Shown here: piece by piece, positions 25,491-34,302 of the stretch
Numbering within the stretch: position 1 is the first letter of the stretch
Layout: each line of letters opens with the position of its first letter
Origin: CAYWPG01 sp964460035
GTDB taxonomy: Bacteria > Pseudomonadota > Gammaproteobacteria > Nitrococcales > AK92
Direction: 5' to 3'
NCBI GenBank assembly: GCA_964460035.1
Contig: CAYWPG010000014.1
Span: 1 to 64,000, forward strand
DNA length: 64,000 nt
Position numbers and translations under genes: made by a program
Notes under the pieces: generated by a model
Database searches by the model: none
The model's input: only the letters and a program-made list of their open reading frames with translations
What the model was told of the DNA's origin: nothing

Positions 25491-26524
25491 GAATCGCGAT
25501 CGTTACCGATGCGTGGAAACCACAGGTCAATGGGGTGGTGACCACGCTCACCCATGTGGGCGAGTGCCTGGCACGGGCCGGACATACCATCCGTTTCATC
25601 ACTCCGCTGGATTTTCGCACTGTGCCCTGTCCGACTTATCCGGAGATTGGGCTGGCGCTTCGGCCCGGTTCCAAACTGCGCGCGTTGCTGGATGCCTTCG
25701 CGCCGGAATGCATCCACATCGCCACCGAGGGCCCTCTGGGCTGGGCCGCCAGGGCGTACTGCCTGCGGCGCGGTTTGCCGTTCACCAGCGCCTATCACAC
25801 GCAATTCCCTCAATACCTGCGCTTGCGGGCCCCTATTCCGCTGCGCCTGAGCTACGCCCTGCTGCGCCGCTTTCACAATGCCGCGGCCCGCACGCTGGTC
25901 GCTACGCAATCGGTATACGATGAGCTCAGCGAGCGCGGCTTTCGAAACCTCGTGCTGTGGCCGCGTGGCGTAGATGCGTCCGTGTTCAAACCCTACGACA
26001 AGGCGTTCCTCCCGGACCCGCGCCCCATCGCGCTTTATGTGGGTCGGGTGGCAGTGGAGAAAAACATCGAGGCTTTTCTGCGTCTCTCCTTACCGGGCAC
26101 CAAGATCGTGGTCGGCGACGGACCGGATCTGGAGCGTTTGCGCAGCCAGTACCCGCAGGTACGATTCGTCGGCTACCGCCGCGGCAAAGAGCTTGCCCGC
26201 TACTACGCCGCCGCGGATCTGTTCGTATTTCCCAGCCGCACGGACACGTTCGGCTTGACCATGCTGGAGGCTATGGCCTGCGGCATTCCGGTCGCCGCCT
26301 ACCCGGTTACCGGGCCTAAGGATGTGGTTCAGGACGGACTTACCGGTGCCTTGGACGAGGATCTGGAACGGGCCTGCCGGCGCGCTCTGGAGCTGGATCC
26401 GAGCCATGCGCTGTCCTACGCCCGCAGCCGTAGCTGGGATGCTTGCGCGGCAACGCTGCTGGAGCACCTTGTTCCGCTTCACTCAAACCGCACCGGCTTG
26501 CAAACGCCGGCCCCCGGCCGCTAA
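25487..26524 (+). CDS. agt: Agt-type lipid glycosyltransferase (GT4 family)
   Basis: A 345-residue glycosyltransferase family 4 enzyme. The N-terminal domain opens with RIAIVTDAWKPQVNGVV. The C-terminal nucleotide-sugar domain has LYVGRVAVEKNIEAF and the ExxxxxxxE-type region DTFGLTMLEAMACGIPVA. It starts with GTG inside the plcP stop (GTGA). In bacteria with the plcP-agt pair, Agt glycosylates the diacylglycerol made by PlcP, giving phosphorus-free glycolipids. Sugar specificity is unknown; other GT4 enzymes such as mannosyltransferases look similar. Confidence 0.75.
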   Translation: MRIAIVTDAWKPQVNGVVTTLTHVGECLARAGHTIRFITPLDFRTVPCPTYPEIGLALRPGSKLRALLDAFAPECIHIATEGPLGWAARAYCLRRGLPFTSAYHTQFPQYLRLRAPIPLRLSYALLRRFHNAAARTLVATQSVYDELSERGFRNLVLWPRGVDASVFKPYDKAFLPDPRPIALYVGRVAVEKNIEAFLRLSLPGTKIVVGDGPDLERLRSQYPQVRFVGYRRGKELARYYAAADLFVFPSRTDTFGLTMLEAMACGIPVAAYPVTGPKDVVQDGLTGALDEDLERACRRALELDPSHALSYARSRSWDACAATLLEHLVPLHSNRTGLQTPAPGR

Positions 26525-26556
26525 ATCCGCCCCGTCACGGCAGCGCCGGCATACCT

Positions 26557-26575
26557 CCCGCCGTGGCGCGGCGGG
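26557..26575. terminator. Hairpin between convergent agt and egtD
   Basis: CCCGCCG and CGGCGGG pair around TGGCG in the 70-base gap between two convergent genes. There is no T-run; the position suggests a shared transcription end. Confidence 0.4.
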
Positions 26576-26594
26576 CGCAAGGCACAAGCACGTG

Positions 26595-27617
26595 CTAGTG
26601 AAGGCTCAACAGCAGCAGCGAGAAATAGTCCTGTGGAGCAAGATAATGGGCTTGGAGCCGCAGCCGGACCGCGGCGAGCAGCTGCGCCAGGCGCGTCTGC
26701 GTATATTTCTGGCTGATTTCCGTGAGCAGCCGCTCGCCTGCCTCGAAGCGGTAGCGCCTATTCAAGGCCCGCAGCGAAACCTCGTGCGTCTGGCGGGCGA
26801 CCAAATACATTTCTATGCGCTCCGCCCGCGGGTTGTACAGCGCCTGATGGGAAAAGCGGTCGCGGTCGAAGTCGCCGGCCAGCTCGCGATTGATCACGTT
26901 CAGCAGATTGAGATTGAACTCCGCCGTCACGCCGGCGGCATCGTTATACGCCTCATGTAGCACCTGCCCGTCCTTGACCCGATCCACCCCCAGCAACAAG
27001 GCATCTTCGGGCCGCATCAGCGCGCGCACCTCCAGCAAGAACCGCACCGCCTCGCCCGGCATGAAGTTGCCCAGCGTTCCCCCTAGAAACAAGAACAGCC
27101 GCCGTCCTGCCGGCTGCGGCAAAGCCGCCAGTCCCGCCCCGTAATCGCCCACCAGAGCGGTAACGCCTAGCCAAGGGTAGGCCGTCACGAGTTCCTCGGC
27201 GGTGGCGCGCAGAGTCTCCTCGCATACGTCCAGCGGCCAGTAATGAGGCCTGCTGTCCGCCGCATCGGCGGCATCGAGCAGCAGGCGCGTCTTGCGCGAT
27301 GTGCCGCTTCCCAGCTCGATGATGTGGTCGGGGCGCACGCGCGCGATGATCTCGGCCGAATGTTCGCGCAGCAACGCCGCCTCGCAGCGCATCGGATAGT
27401 ACTCGGGCGTATCGCAGATCCGATCGAACAAGCGCGAACCCAGCGCATCGTAGAAGTACTTGGACGGCAGAGCCCGTGGCCGGGTCGCGAATCCCAGCGC
27501 TACATCCTCTGCCAGCGAGGGCACGCGTCGGGCGGATTCGAGGCGGCGGCAGCGGTAGCGGCCGCTAGCCAATACCTGCGCCGATGCCGCGTGAATATGC
27601 CGATTCGTGGACCCCAT
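26595..27617 (-). CDS. egtD: L-histidine N-alpha-methyltransferase EgtD
   Basis: A 340-residue SAM-dependent enzyme of the EgtD/DUF2260 family. It trimethylates the amino group of histidine to hercynine, the first step of ergothioneine synthesis. Visible are PSKYFYDALGSRLFDRICDTPEYYP near the N-terminus, the SAM-binding IELGSGTSRKT near residue 95, and FLGGTLGNF near 165. The C-terminal domain contains AEFNLNLLNVINREL. ATG 27617 has GGGGG upstream; an ATG 18 bases further out is possible. It is divergent from egtC-egtB. Confidence 0.9.
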   Translation of the reverse strand: MGSTNRHIHAASAQVLASGRYRCRRLESARRVPSLAEDVALGFATRPRALPSKYFYDALGSRLFDRICDTPEYYPMRCEAALLREHSAEIIARVRPDHIIELGSGTSRKTRLLLDAADAADSRPHYWPLDVCEETLRATAEELVTAYPWLGVTALVGDYGAGLAALPQPAGRRLFLFLGGTLGNFMPGEAVRFLLEVRALMRPEDALLLGVDRVKDGQVLHEAYNDAAGVTAEFNLNLLNVINRELAGDFDRDRFSHQALYNPRAERIEMYLVARQTHEVSLRALNRRYRFEAGERLLTEISQKYTQTRLAQLLAAVRLRLQAHYLAPQDYFSLLLLSLH

Positions 27618-27725
27618 CTGTACCCCCGTTGTCATGTGGCGCGCGAACCCCTAACCTTCAGAGAAAGTAGGGGCAGCTACAACCTGAGCAAACGCTTTCC
27701 ACCAACGACATCAGGAACTGCAGCC

Positions 27726-28505
27726 GTGTGTCGTCTAGCCGCCTATCTGGGCCCACCGATTCTGCTGGAGCAGTTCCTGCTGCGCCCGGTGCACAGCCTG
27801 GTCCAGCAAAGCTGGCGGCCGCGCGAGATGAACACGGCGCTGATGAACGCCGACGGCTTCGGCATAGGCTGGTTCGATGACGATGAGCGGCCTGCCGCGT
27901 ACCGCCTGACCCACCCCATCTGGTCGGACACCAACCTGCACCACCTGGGGCGCAGTCTCCGCCGCCCGCTGTGGCTGGCCTATGTGCGCAGCGCCACCGA
28001 AGGCTTCGGCACGGGGCTGGTCAATACCCAGCCGTTCATGGACGACGAACTGGTGTTTCTCCATAACGGCTTCATCGCGCCGTTCGCCGAGCGGGTACGC
28101 GGGCTCATGCGGCGTTGGCTGTTGCCCGAGCTGGAAGCGGGCATCCACGGCAGCACCGACTCCGAATATGTGTTCGCCTGCTTGCGGCAGCTGTATCAGG
28201 AAGATGCGGACGTCTCACTGGAGGAGGCGATTCGGCGGTTGAGCCGGCAACTGGAGCGCTGGCTGGATACGGAGACGATGCTGCTCAATCTCGCGATCAG
28301 CGACGGGCGGCGCATCTACGCCCTGCGTCACGCTGTAGGTGCCGATTGCCCCAGCCTGTACTACACCACCGATGACGATCTCTTCCCGGGCGGCCAGGTA
28401 GTGGCATCCGAGCCATTGACGGAATCCGAATACTGGCGACCGTTGCCCCCGGGGCATCTTTTGGTCCTCGACCCTGACGAGCCACCATCGCTCACGCCGC
28501 TGTGA
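27726..28505 (+). CDS. egtC: Gamma-glutamyl-hercynylcysteine sulfoxide hydrolase EgtC
   Basis: A 259-residue class II glutamine amidotransferase-like enzyme that removes the gamma-glutamyl group from the EgtB product. The GTG start at 27726 is immediately followed by Cys2, the N-terminal nucleophile (MCRLAAYLG). WLAYVRSAT, LVNTQPF and FLHNGFIAPF are the expected active-site strands, and STDSEYVFA follows near residue 140. An upstream extension in frame is not protein-like, and would bury the catalytic Cys. It overlaps egtB by four bases. Its presence implies a gamma-glutamylcysteine-using pathway. Confidence 0.88.
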   Translation: MCRLAAYLGPPILLEQFLLRPVHSLVQQSWRPREMNTALMNADGFGIGWFDDDERPAAYRLTHPIWSDTNLHHLGRSLRRPLWLAYVRSATEGFGTGLVNTQPFMDDELVFLHNGFIAPFAERVRGLMRRWLLPELEAGIHGSTDSEYVFACLRQLYQEDADVSLEEAIRRLSRQLERWLDTETMLLNLAISDGRRIYALRHAVGADCPSLYYTTDDDLFPGGQVVASEPLTESEYWRPLPPGHLLVLDPDEPPSLTPL

Positions 28506-29647
28506 CCGCAACGGCACTTGCCCAGCTAGCCGCAACCCAAGCCGCGCTACGCGCGCTGATCGCCCCCTTGCCCGCCACGCTACTCTCCCGCCAACCCCAC
28601 CCGGATCTGAGCCCGCTAGGTTGGCATATCGGCCATTGCGTGGTTATCGAAATCTTCTGGATACGAGAGCAACTCCTGGGCCAAGCCGGGGCTGCGGCGC
28701 CCTGGAAAAGGCTTTACTTCCCCGATCTCTCGGTCAAACAGGCTCGCGGCGCGGCTTTGCCGGGCAAAAACGAGCTGCTCGACTGGGCTGTGCGCGCACA
28801 AGCGGAAAACCTGGCCCTTCTCAGCGAACGCGGGAGCGGCGAGCATTTCTTGCTCGAGGATGCGTATCTGCCGCGCTTTCTCACTCGGCATCACGCGCAG
28901 CACCTGGAGACCATGCGCATGGGGCTGGCGCAGTTCGCACTGCAGCAGCATCGCCAGGCTCTACCCGAGCTTGAGCCGCACGTAAGCGAACCTTCCACCC
29001 AGTCCACCGTCGAGCTCGCTGAGGGAAGCTACGCGGTGGGCCAGGACCGGCGCATTTTCGATAACGAGGGGCCGGCACGCGAAGTACGGCTGCTTGGCTG
29101 CCGACTGGGCCTGCGCCCGGTAAGCAACGCCGAATACCTGGGCTTCATGGAGGCTGACGGTTATCGGCGCCCCGAGCTGTGGTCGCCGGCAGGCCAGACG
29201 TGGCTGGCGGCCAGCGGCGCGCGTGCGCCGGCATTCTGGCGCAAGGCCGATAGGCACTGGTATCAGGTCACCCCCGAGGGCCCACAACCGCTTTGCGCGG
29301 CTGAGCCGGTTTGCGGGCTCAGCGGATTCGAGGCCGAAGCGTTCGCGCGCTGGGCCGGCGGCCGGCTGCCGCATGAATACGAGTGGGAAGCCGCCGCGAG
29401 ACAGGGCCTGATGGAGCAAGTCGGCCATGTGTGGGAGTGGTGCAGCAACCGCTTCCATCCCTACCCCGGCTTTCGAGCTTTCCCGTATGAGCGCTACTCG
29501 CTGCCCTGGTTTGACGGCGCCCATTACGCCTTACGAGGCGGCAGCCGCTACACCGAGCCCTGCATCCGCTACCCGAGCTTCAGGAACTTTTACACGCGCG
29601 ACAAGCGGCACGTTTTCGCCGGCTGCCGGCTCGCTTACGACACCTGA
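28502..29647 (+). CDS. egtB: Hercynine oxygenase (sulfoxide synthase) EgtB
   Basis: A 381-residue nonheme iron enzyme joining hercynine to gamma-glutamylcysteine with oxygen. The N-terminal DinB-like domain supplies the iron ligands: a His in WHIGH near residue 41, and the HX3HXE motif at His130, His134, Glu136. A C-terminal FGE-sulfatase domain spans about residues 175-378 (VSNAEYLGFME, GRLPHEYEWEAA, GHVWEWC, ALRGGS). The GTG start overlaps the egtC stop. It is a little shorter than the roughly 420 residues common for EgtB. No egtE lyase gene is in the window. Selenoneine SenA is a relative, but the egtC and egtD neighbours favour EgtB. Confidence 0.87.
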   Translation: MTATALAQLAATQAALRALIAPLPATLLSRQPHPDLSPLGWHIGHCVVIEIFWIREQLLGQAGAAAPWKRLYFPDLSVKQARGAALPGKNELLDWAVRAQAENLALLSERGSGEHFLLEDAYLPRFLTRHHAQHLETMRMGLAQFALQQHRQALPELEPHVSEPSTQSTVELAEGSYAVGQDRRIFDNEGPAREVRLLGCRLGLRPVSNAEYLGFMEADGYRRPELWSPAGQTWLAASGARAPAFWRKADRHWYQVTPEGPQPLCAAEPVCGLSGFEAEAFARWAGGRLPHEYEWEAAARQGLMEQVGHVWEWCSNRFHPYPGFRAFPYERYSLPWFDGAHYALRGGSRYTEPCIRYPSFRNFYTRDKRHVFAGCRLAYDT

Positions 29648-30420
29648 GCGGCAGCGCGGCTGGTCATGGCAGGACGCCCCTGGCTGATGGCTGCCTGCGC
29701 TGCACGCGCCAGCTCGGAACGTCCGCGGCCAGCGCTCTCCAGGGGGGCGAGGACATGCAGCCGTGCCTCCAGTGCCGGTAACGCGGCAAGCCGCCATACA
29801 TGCTTATGGATTGGCACATCATCGACGAACGCCGCTTCGCTGCTAAGAGAGCCGTCGGTTCTATGGTAGGAAATAGCGATGGGCTGCACCGGCGCCCCAC
29901 TGTCGATGGCGGCCTGAAACAGCCGCGCCTTGAACGGCAGCAAGGCCTGCCCATCACTGGTAGTACCCTCGGGGAAGAACAGCACCCGCTCGCCGCTCTG
30001 CAAGCGTTGCCGCATCGTGTCGCTGGCCACAGCCGCCGCATCGCGGCCGCCGCGGGCGATGAACAGCGTGCCCAAATCCGCGGCAATGCCTCCCACCAAA
30101 GGCCAGCGGCGTACCTCGGCCTTACTCAGAAATGCGACCGGGCAGAGCGCGGCAACGCACACGATGTCCAGCCAGGATATATGATTCGCGACCAGCAGAG
30201 CCGGCGCTGGCACCAGCTCAGCGCCGGTGACTGTCACCCGCACGCGAAATATGGCGCACAGCCAGCGGCAAGCGCAGACCTGCGCGCGTCGCGCCGCGCC
30301 ACCGTACCACGGCAGGCCGCGCCGACGATCCCACCACGAAGCGATACGCACCCACCCCGCGGCGAACACCACCAGCAATATGACCAGCACGAAACGACTG
30401 AACGCACGGAGTAAGTGCAT
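29635..30420 (-). CDS. 1-Acyl-glycerol-3-phosphate acyltransferase family protein
   Basis: A 261-residue PlsC-family membrane enzyme. After an N-terminal membrane helix (FVLVILLVVFAAGWV) come the catalytic NHISWLD (NHX4D) and the FFPEGTT substrate motif. It transfers an acyl chain to a lysophospholipid or lyso-ornithine lipid. ATG 30420 follows AGGAAC; a start 69 bases upstream is less likely. It converges on egtB and the two coding regions overlap by 13 bases at their 3' ends. Confidence 0.83.
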   Translation of the reverse strand: MHLLRAFSRFVLVILLVVFAAGWVRIASWWDRRRGLPWYGGAARRAQVCACRWLCAIFRVRVTVTGAELVPAPALLVANHISWLDIVCVAALCPVAFLSKAEVRRWPLVGGIAADLGTLFIARGGRDAAAVASDTMRQRLQSGERVLFFPEGTTSDGQALLPFKARLFQAAIDSGAPVQPIAISYHRTDGSLSSEAAFVDDVPIHKHVWRLAALPALEARLHVLAPLESAGRGRSELARAAQAAISQGRPAMTSRAAAQVS

Positions 30421-30534
30421 GTTCCTGGACTGTTCCCTCGAAGCGCGTAGCAGGCGAGCAAGCTTGCCTACTCCACTGCCTGCTCGCAAGCCCGCGGATG
30501 CCAGCGACCGCTAGCGCAGAACAACAGCCAGGAA

Positions 30535-32616
30535 CTAGTCTAGCTGCGGCCGCCGCTCGCGCAGCGTGTTGACCACTGACTCCAGTGCCTTGTCGAACAG
30601 CTGGTTGGCATCGAGAATGCTGGCAACGCCCGCATCGAGCTCGCTCGCGACCTGCTCCGCGCGCTTATCGGCCAACTTGAAGCCGGCACGATTAACGAAA
30701 ATCAACCGGTTGCCCTCGGCAAGGCGCGCCGAGAGCTTTGCGCGCATGACGCCCCGCTCGTCCCTGAACTCGAACCATGTCCCCTCGGGCAGTGCCTGCA
30801 CCCGCGCCAGTGTCTCACTGAGCTGCGACGGCGCGGGCAGAACGGGGGACTGGCCATCCACATTACACGCTGCCCGCGTTGGCCTGGCTGCATCGCGCGC
30901 GACCCCGGCACGGCCGGACAGCGCGCGGATATGCTCGGCTTCCAGCGCGTTGAACAGGCGCGTCATCTCAAAGGGATTGAAGAGAATGCTGTTCAGGCCC
31001 GTGCGCAAATCGTGCAGCAGCCCGGGGATCTCCATCAGCAAATCCTTGCGCTCGCTCGCCCCGCTTTTCGGCTCAAGGCTCCAGAGCAGGCGATCCACCA
31101 CGGCCAGCTGGCTGCGGAACACCTCGCTATGCGAGCCATCCTTGAGACAGCTGATGAACAACACCTTCGCCCAGCCGTCGAGCAGCAGCGTTCGCACCGC
31201 GTCGCTCAGTTGCCGCCCGCCTATGCGCCCGGCCAGCTCGGCATCGACCAGCGCCCTGGCGGCGTCGACCTTGGCCTTGCCCTCCGCCGTTTGCCGGGTA
31301 CGCTCCTCGATCAGCCGCGTCCGGGCGCGCTCCTCTTCGCGGAACTGCCGAAACTCCTGCAACAACTGCTCGAACAGCGCGGCATCGTCACTGAACTCAT
31401 TCAGTATCCGGCCGACCACGTAATCGATCATGCGATACAGCGGATCGCGCTCGACGTTAACCGGCTCGCTCCAGCCCAAGGCCGCCTCCGCCAGTTCGTT
31501 GATCAGCAGGCGTGCTGGATGCTTGCGGTTACCGAAAAAGCCGCGATCGAGCAGGGCCAGCTTGAGCAAAGGAATCTGCAGGCGGGCGATCAGGGCCTTG
31601 ATGGAGTGCGACAGGTTCGGATCATCGAGTATGGCCTCGAACAGCAGCCCGACGATGTCGACGATATCGTCCTGGTCACGCGCCAGCATCTGCCGAGCCC
31701 CGCTGCGCTGCCGCAGGGCATGATCCAGCAACCCTTTGATATCGCCATCGCTGGCCGCTGCGGCCTCCCCGGCCGCCTGCTGCAATATGGACAGCGCGGC
31801 CACTACCTCGTCGATACTGGCGGCAGGCGCATAACCGGTGCCCGTCCAGCGCTGGCGGGCGCCACCTCGATACTTCTGCGCCGCGAGCAAGTCGCGCAGC
31901 ATCTCCGCCAGCTGGGGGCCTTGCTCGGCCGACGCGCTGGAGCAACCGGTCGCCTCGCCGTGCCCCCCAGGGACACCGAGTTCGGCAAGCAGGCCGTTCG
32001 CTTCCTCGTAGAGCCCGCTCAACTGCCCCATTACGTAGCGATCGAACAACTTGAAGAGCACCAGACGCGCATTGATGTCCAGTTCGAGAATCGCTGCCGC
32101 GTCGCGAAACGAGGTGCAGATCTGCAGCGGGTCGAAGGGGTTATTCAGCTCGGTAACGGTAACGGTCGGAAACAGAACGCCCAGGCGCGCTTGCAGCCGC
32201 TGGCAGTGGTGGCCGGCCCGGGTTCTAGCCTTGTCGACCATCGATTCGACGGCCACTGCGAGCTCGGGGTCGCCGGCTGGCTCCGGCTCTATCGTTCCCA
32301 CTCGCCGGGCGTCCGCAGGGCGCGCGACCAGCGCGCGAAAGCGCGCCATTATCTCCTGCTGAAAGCGCTCTTCGAGCTCGCGCCGCTTCAGCCGCAGCTG
32401 CCGCATGGCATCAAAGTAGCCGCCATGCGCGGCGCCCGCCTCGACCCGACCGGAAAGGTCGAACAGCGCGTCATCGGCCTGGTCCAGCATGTGCCTGAGC
32501 ATGGCCAGCAGGCGCTTGAAGCCCAGCTGGCGTAGGCGATCGTAGTAATCGCGGCCGGCGGCGCGGTATGCCCGGCGCGCATTCTCGAGGTACACGATCT
32601 TGTTGTCCGAGCCCAT
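30535..32616 (-). CDS. DUF1631 family protein
   Basis: A 693-residue protein with the DUF1631 layout common in Gammaproteobacteria. It has a helical N-terminal part (YYDRLRQLGFKRLLAML), a central region with IPLLKLALLDRGFFGNRKHPARLLINELA near residues 350-378, charged helices, and a C-terminal PilZ-like beta segment (GTWFEFRDERGVMRAKLSAR). No signal peptide or membrane helix is seen. Function is not established; the PilZ-like end could bind cyclic di-GMP, which is inference. Confidence 0.82.
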   Translation of the reverse strand: MGSDNKIVYLENARRAYRAAGRDYYDRLRQLGFKRLLAMLRHMLDQADDALFDLSGRVEAGAAHGGYFDAMRQLRLKRRELEERFQQEIMARFRALVARPADARRVGTIEPEPAGDPELAVAVESMVDKARTRAGHHCQRLQARLGVLFPTVTVTELNNPFDPLQICTSFRDAAAILELDINARLVLFKLFDRYVMGQLSGLYEEANGLLAELGVPGGHGEATGCSSASAEQGPQLAEMLRDLLAAQKYRGGARQRWTGTGYAPAASIDEVVAALSILQQAAGEAAAASDGDIKGLLDHALRQRSGARQMLARDQDDIVDIVGLLFEAILDDPNLSHSIKALIARLQIPLLKLALLDRGFFGNRKHPARLLINELAEAALGWSEPVNVERDPLYRMIDYVVGRILNEFSDDAALFEQLLQEFRQFREEERARTRLIEERTRQTAEGKAKVDAARALVDAELAGRIGGRQLSDAVRTLLLDGWAKVLFISCLKDGSHSEVFRSQLAVVDRLLWSLEPKSGASERKDLLMEIPGLLHDLRTGLNSILFNPFEMTRLFNALEAEHIRALSGRAGVARDAARPTRAACNVDGQSPVLPAPSQLSETLARVQALPEGTWFEFRDERGVMRAKLSARLAEGNRLIFVNRAGFKLADKRAEQVASELDAGVASILDANQLFDKALESVVNTLRERRPQLD

Positions 32617-33018
32617 CGCCGGCCCCCTCGTTGCCCGGATGCAATTGTAGCCCTATACAGGATCTATGCAGACGAGATAGTGATTATCATCCCATTTAGT
32701 TGGTCGCGGAAACACTGAATCGCAACCTGCGCAGTGCCGGAACGCATAAAAAAATCTATAATTCCCCACGGCTTAGCATCGTCAACGTGGTGGCGGCACG
32801 CAGGAGGCATGGAAACGGCCTCGTACGCTGGCTTGCGGCTGCGTTAGCGAACAGTGCCTGGCCTGCCCGCCGTGACGCGGGAGCAGACGATTTCCGAAGC
32901 CCCGCCAGCGCACGAAGGGACGCGAGCAGACTCTAAGAAGAAACTATCCGCAGCATCGGCTCCAGGGCTTGCTTTAACAGGCTGGACATACCGGTGCAGA
33001 AAACAATGGAGGAATACG
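32617..33018 (+). promoter_or_regulatory. Intergenic region with candidate promoter for the aldolase gene
   Basis: No protein-like frame in 400 bases between the divergent DUF1631 and aldolase genes. A consensus -10 TATAAT is at 32757-32762, with only a weak -35 (GTGCCG) 17 bases upstream. A long leader to the aldolase start at 33019 would result. Confidence 0.35.
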
Positions 33019-34071
33019 ATGACCGATATTGTGTCGCTGCTGGGAGATGAAGCCGACTCCCTGCTATCGCACCGCTGTGAAGGCATCCCCAGCAGCATGT
33101 TGCACCTGCCGGGCCCGAACTGGGTAGACGAGGTGGTTGCGCAGAAGGATCGCAAGCCCAGCGTACTGCGCAATCTGCAGGCGATGTTCGATCATGGCCG
33201 CCTCGCGGGCACCGGCTACCTGTCGATTCTTCCGGTAGACCAGGGCGTAGAGCATTCCGGGGCCGCCTCGTTCGCTCCGAACCCCGAGTACTTCGATCCG
33301 GAGAACATCGTCAAGCTCGCCATCGAGGGCGGCTGCAATGCCGTGGCCTCCACGCTCGGCGTTCTGAGCTCGGTGGCCCGCCGCTACGCGCACCGGATTC
33401 CGTTCATCGTCAAGATCAACCACAACGAGCTGCTCACCTACCCCAACATTCACGACCAGACCCTGTTCGCCAGCGTGCAGCAGGCCTTCGACATGGGTGC
33501 AGTGGCGATAGGCGCGACCATTTACTTCGGCGCGCCGGAGTCGCGGCGGCAGATCCAGGAGATCAGCGAGGCGTTCGCCCTGGCTCACGAGCTGGGCATG
33601 GCCACCATCCTGTGGGCGTACACCCGCAACGAAGCCTTCAAGAAAGACGGGGTGGACTACCACGTCTCGGCCGACCTCACCGGACAGGCCAATCACCTGG
33701 CGGCCACGATCAATGCCGACATCATCAAGCAGAAGCAGGCCGAGAATAACGGCGGCTACACCGCGCTCAACTTCGGCAAGACCCACAAGCGAGTCTACAG
33801 CGAGCTGACCTCCGATCACCCGATCGACTTGAACCGCTACCAGGTCGCGAACTGCTACATGGGCCGCGCTGGGCTGATCAACTCCGGCGGCGGCTCCAGC
33901 GGCGAGAGCGATCTGGCGCAGGCGGTGCGTACGGCCGTGATCAACAAGCGGGCCGGCGGCATGGGGCTGATCTCCGGACGCAAGGCGTTCCAACGGCCGA
34001 TGAAGGAAGGCGTTGCCCTGCTCAACGCGATCCAGGACGTTTACCTGGACTCGAGCATTACCATCGCCTGA
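33019..34071 (+). CDS. Class I fructose-bisphosphate aldolase
   Basis: A 350-residue DhnA-type aldolase that reversibly cleaves fructose-1,6-bisphosphate in glycolysis and gluconeogenesis, using a Schiff-base lysine rather than zinc. It shows the family stretches YLSILPVDQGVEHSGAASF, GGCNAVASTLGVLSS, PFIVKINHNELLTYP, GAVAIGATIYFG and the phosphate-site NSGGGSSGESDL. The start at 33019 follows GGAGGAA; the upstream in-frame extension does not look coding. It stands alone, followed by a strong hairpin. Confidence 0.9.
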   Translation: MTDIVSLLGDEADSLLSHRCEGIPSSMLHLPGPNWVDEVVAQKDRKPSVLRNLQAMFDHGRLAGTGYLSILPVDQGVEHSGAASFAPNPEYFDPENIVKLAIEGGCNAVASTLGVLSSVARRYAHRIPFIVKINHNELLTYPNIHDQTLFASVQQAFDMGAVAIGATIYFGAPESRRQIQEISEAFALAHELGMATILWAYTRNEAFKKDGVDYHVSADLTGQANHLAATINADIIKQKQAENNGGYTALNFGKTHKRVYSELTSDHPIDLNRYQVANCYMGRAGLINSGGGSSGESDLAQAVRTAVINKRAGGMGLISGRKAFQRPMKEGVALLNAIQDVYLDSSITIA

Positions 34072-34092
34072 TCGTACCGGTCACACCGGCTC

Positions 34093-34127
34093 GCGAGCGG
34101 GAACGGGGTTCGCCCGGTCCCGCTCGC
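34093..34127 (+). terminator. GC-rich hairpin after the aldolase gene
   Basis: GCGAGCGGGA is complementary to TCCCGCTCGC across a 15-base loop, 22 bases after the aldolase stop. No T-run follows. Confidence 0.5.
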
Positions 34128-34302
34128 CCGTTCCCGTTAGGGCTTCGCTCCTGCCGGGCCATCCTCGCAAGCCTCCGGCGTCCACGCGCCGCACCGTCTA
34201 TTGTCCGGCTGGCTCAAGCCCCTCAAAGACCAGGGCGAAACGCGCTATGATCGCGGGCGCCACAGGCACCTCTCCAGCAACAGAGCGACTCGAGGATATA
34301 TC

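Noticed and set aside
28502..29647. SenA (selenoneine synthase) instead of EgtB
   Set aside because: No senB-type glycosyltransferase or selD-like gene adjoins it, while egtC and egtD do.
30931..32535. 534-codon plus-strand frame opposite the DUF1631 gene
   Set aside because: Gln/Leu/Arg-rich shadow of the third codon positions; no domain, no ribosome site. The minus-strand protein is clearly the real one.
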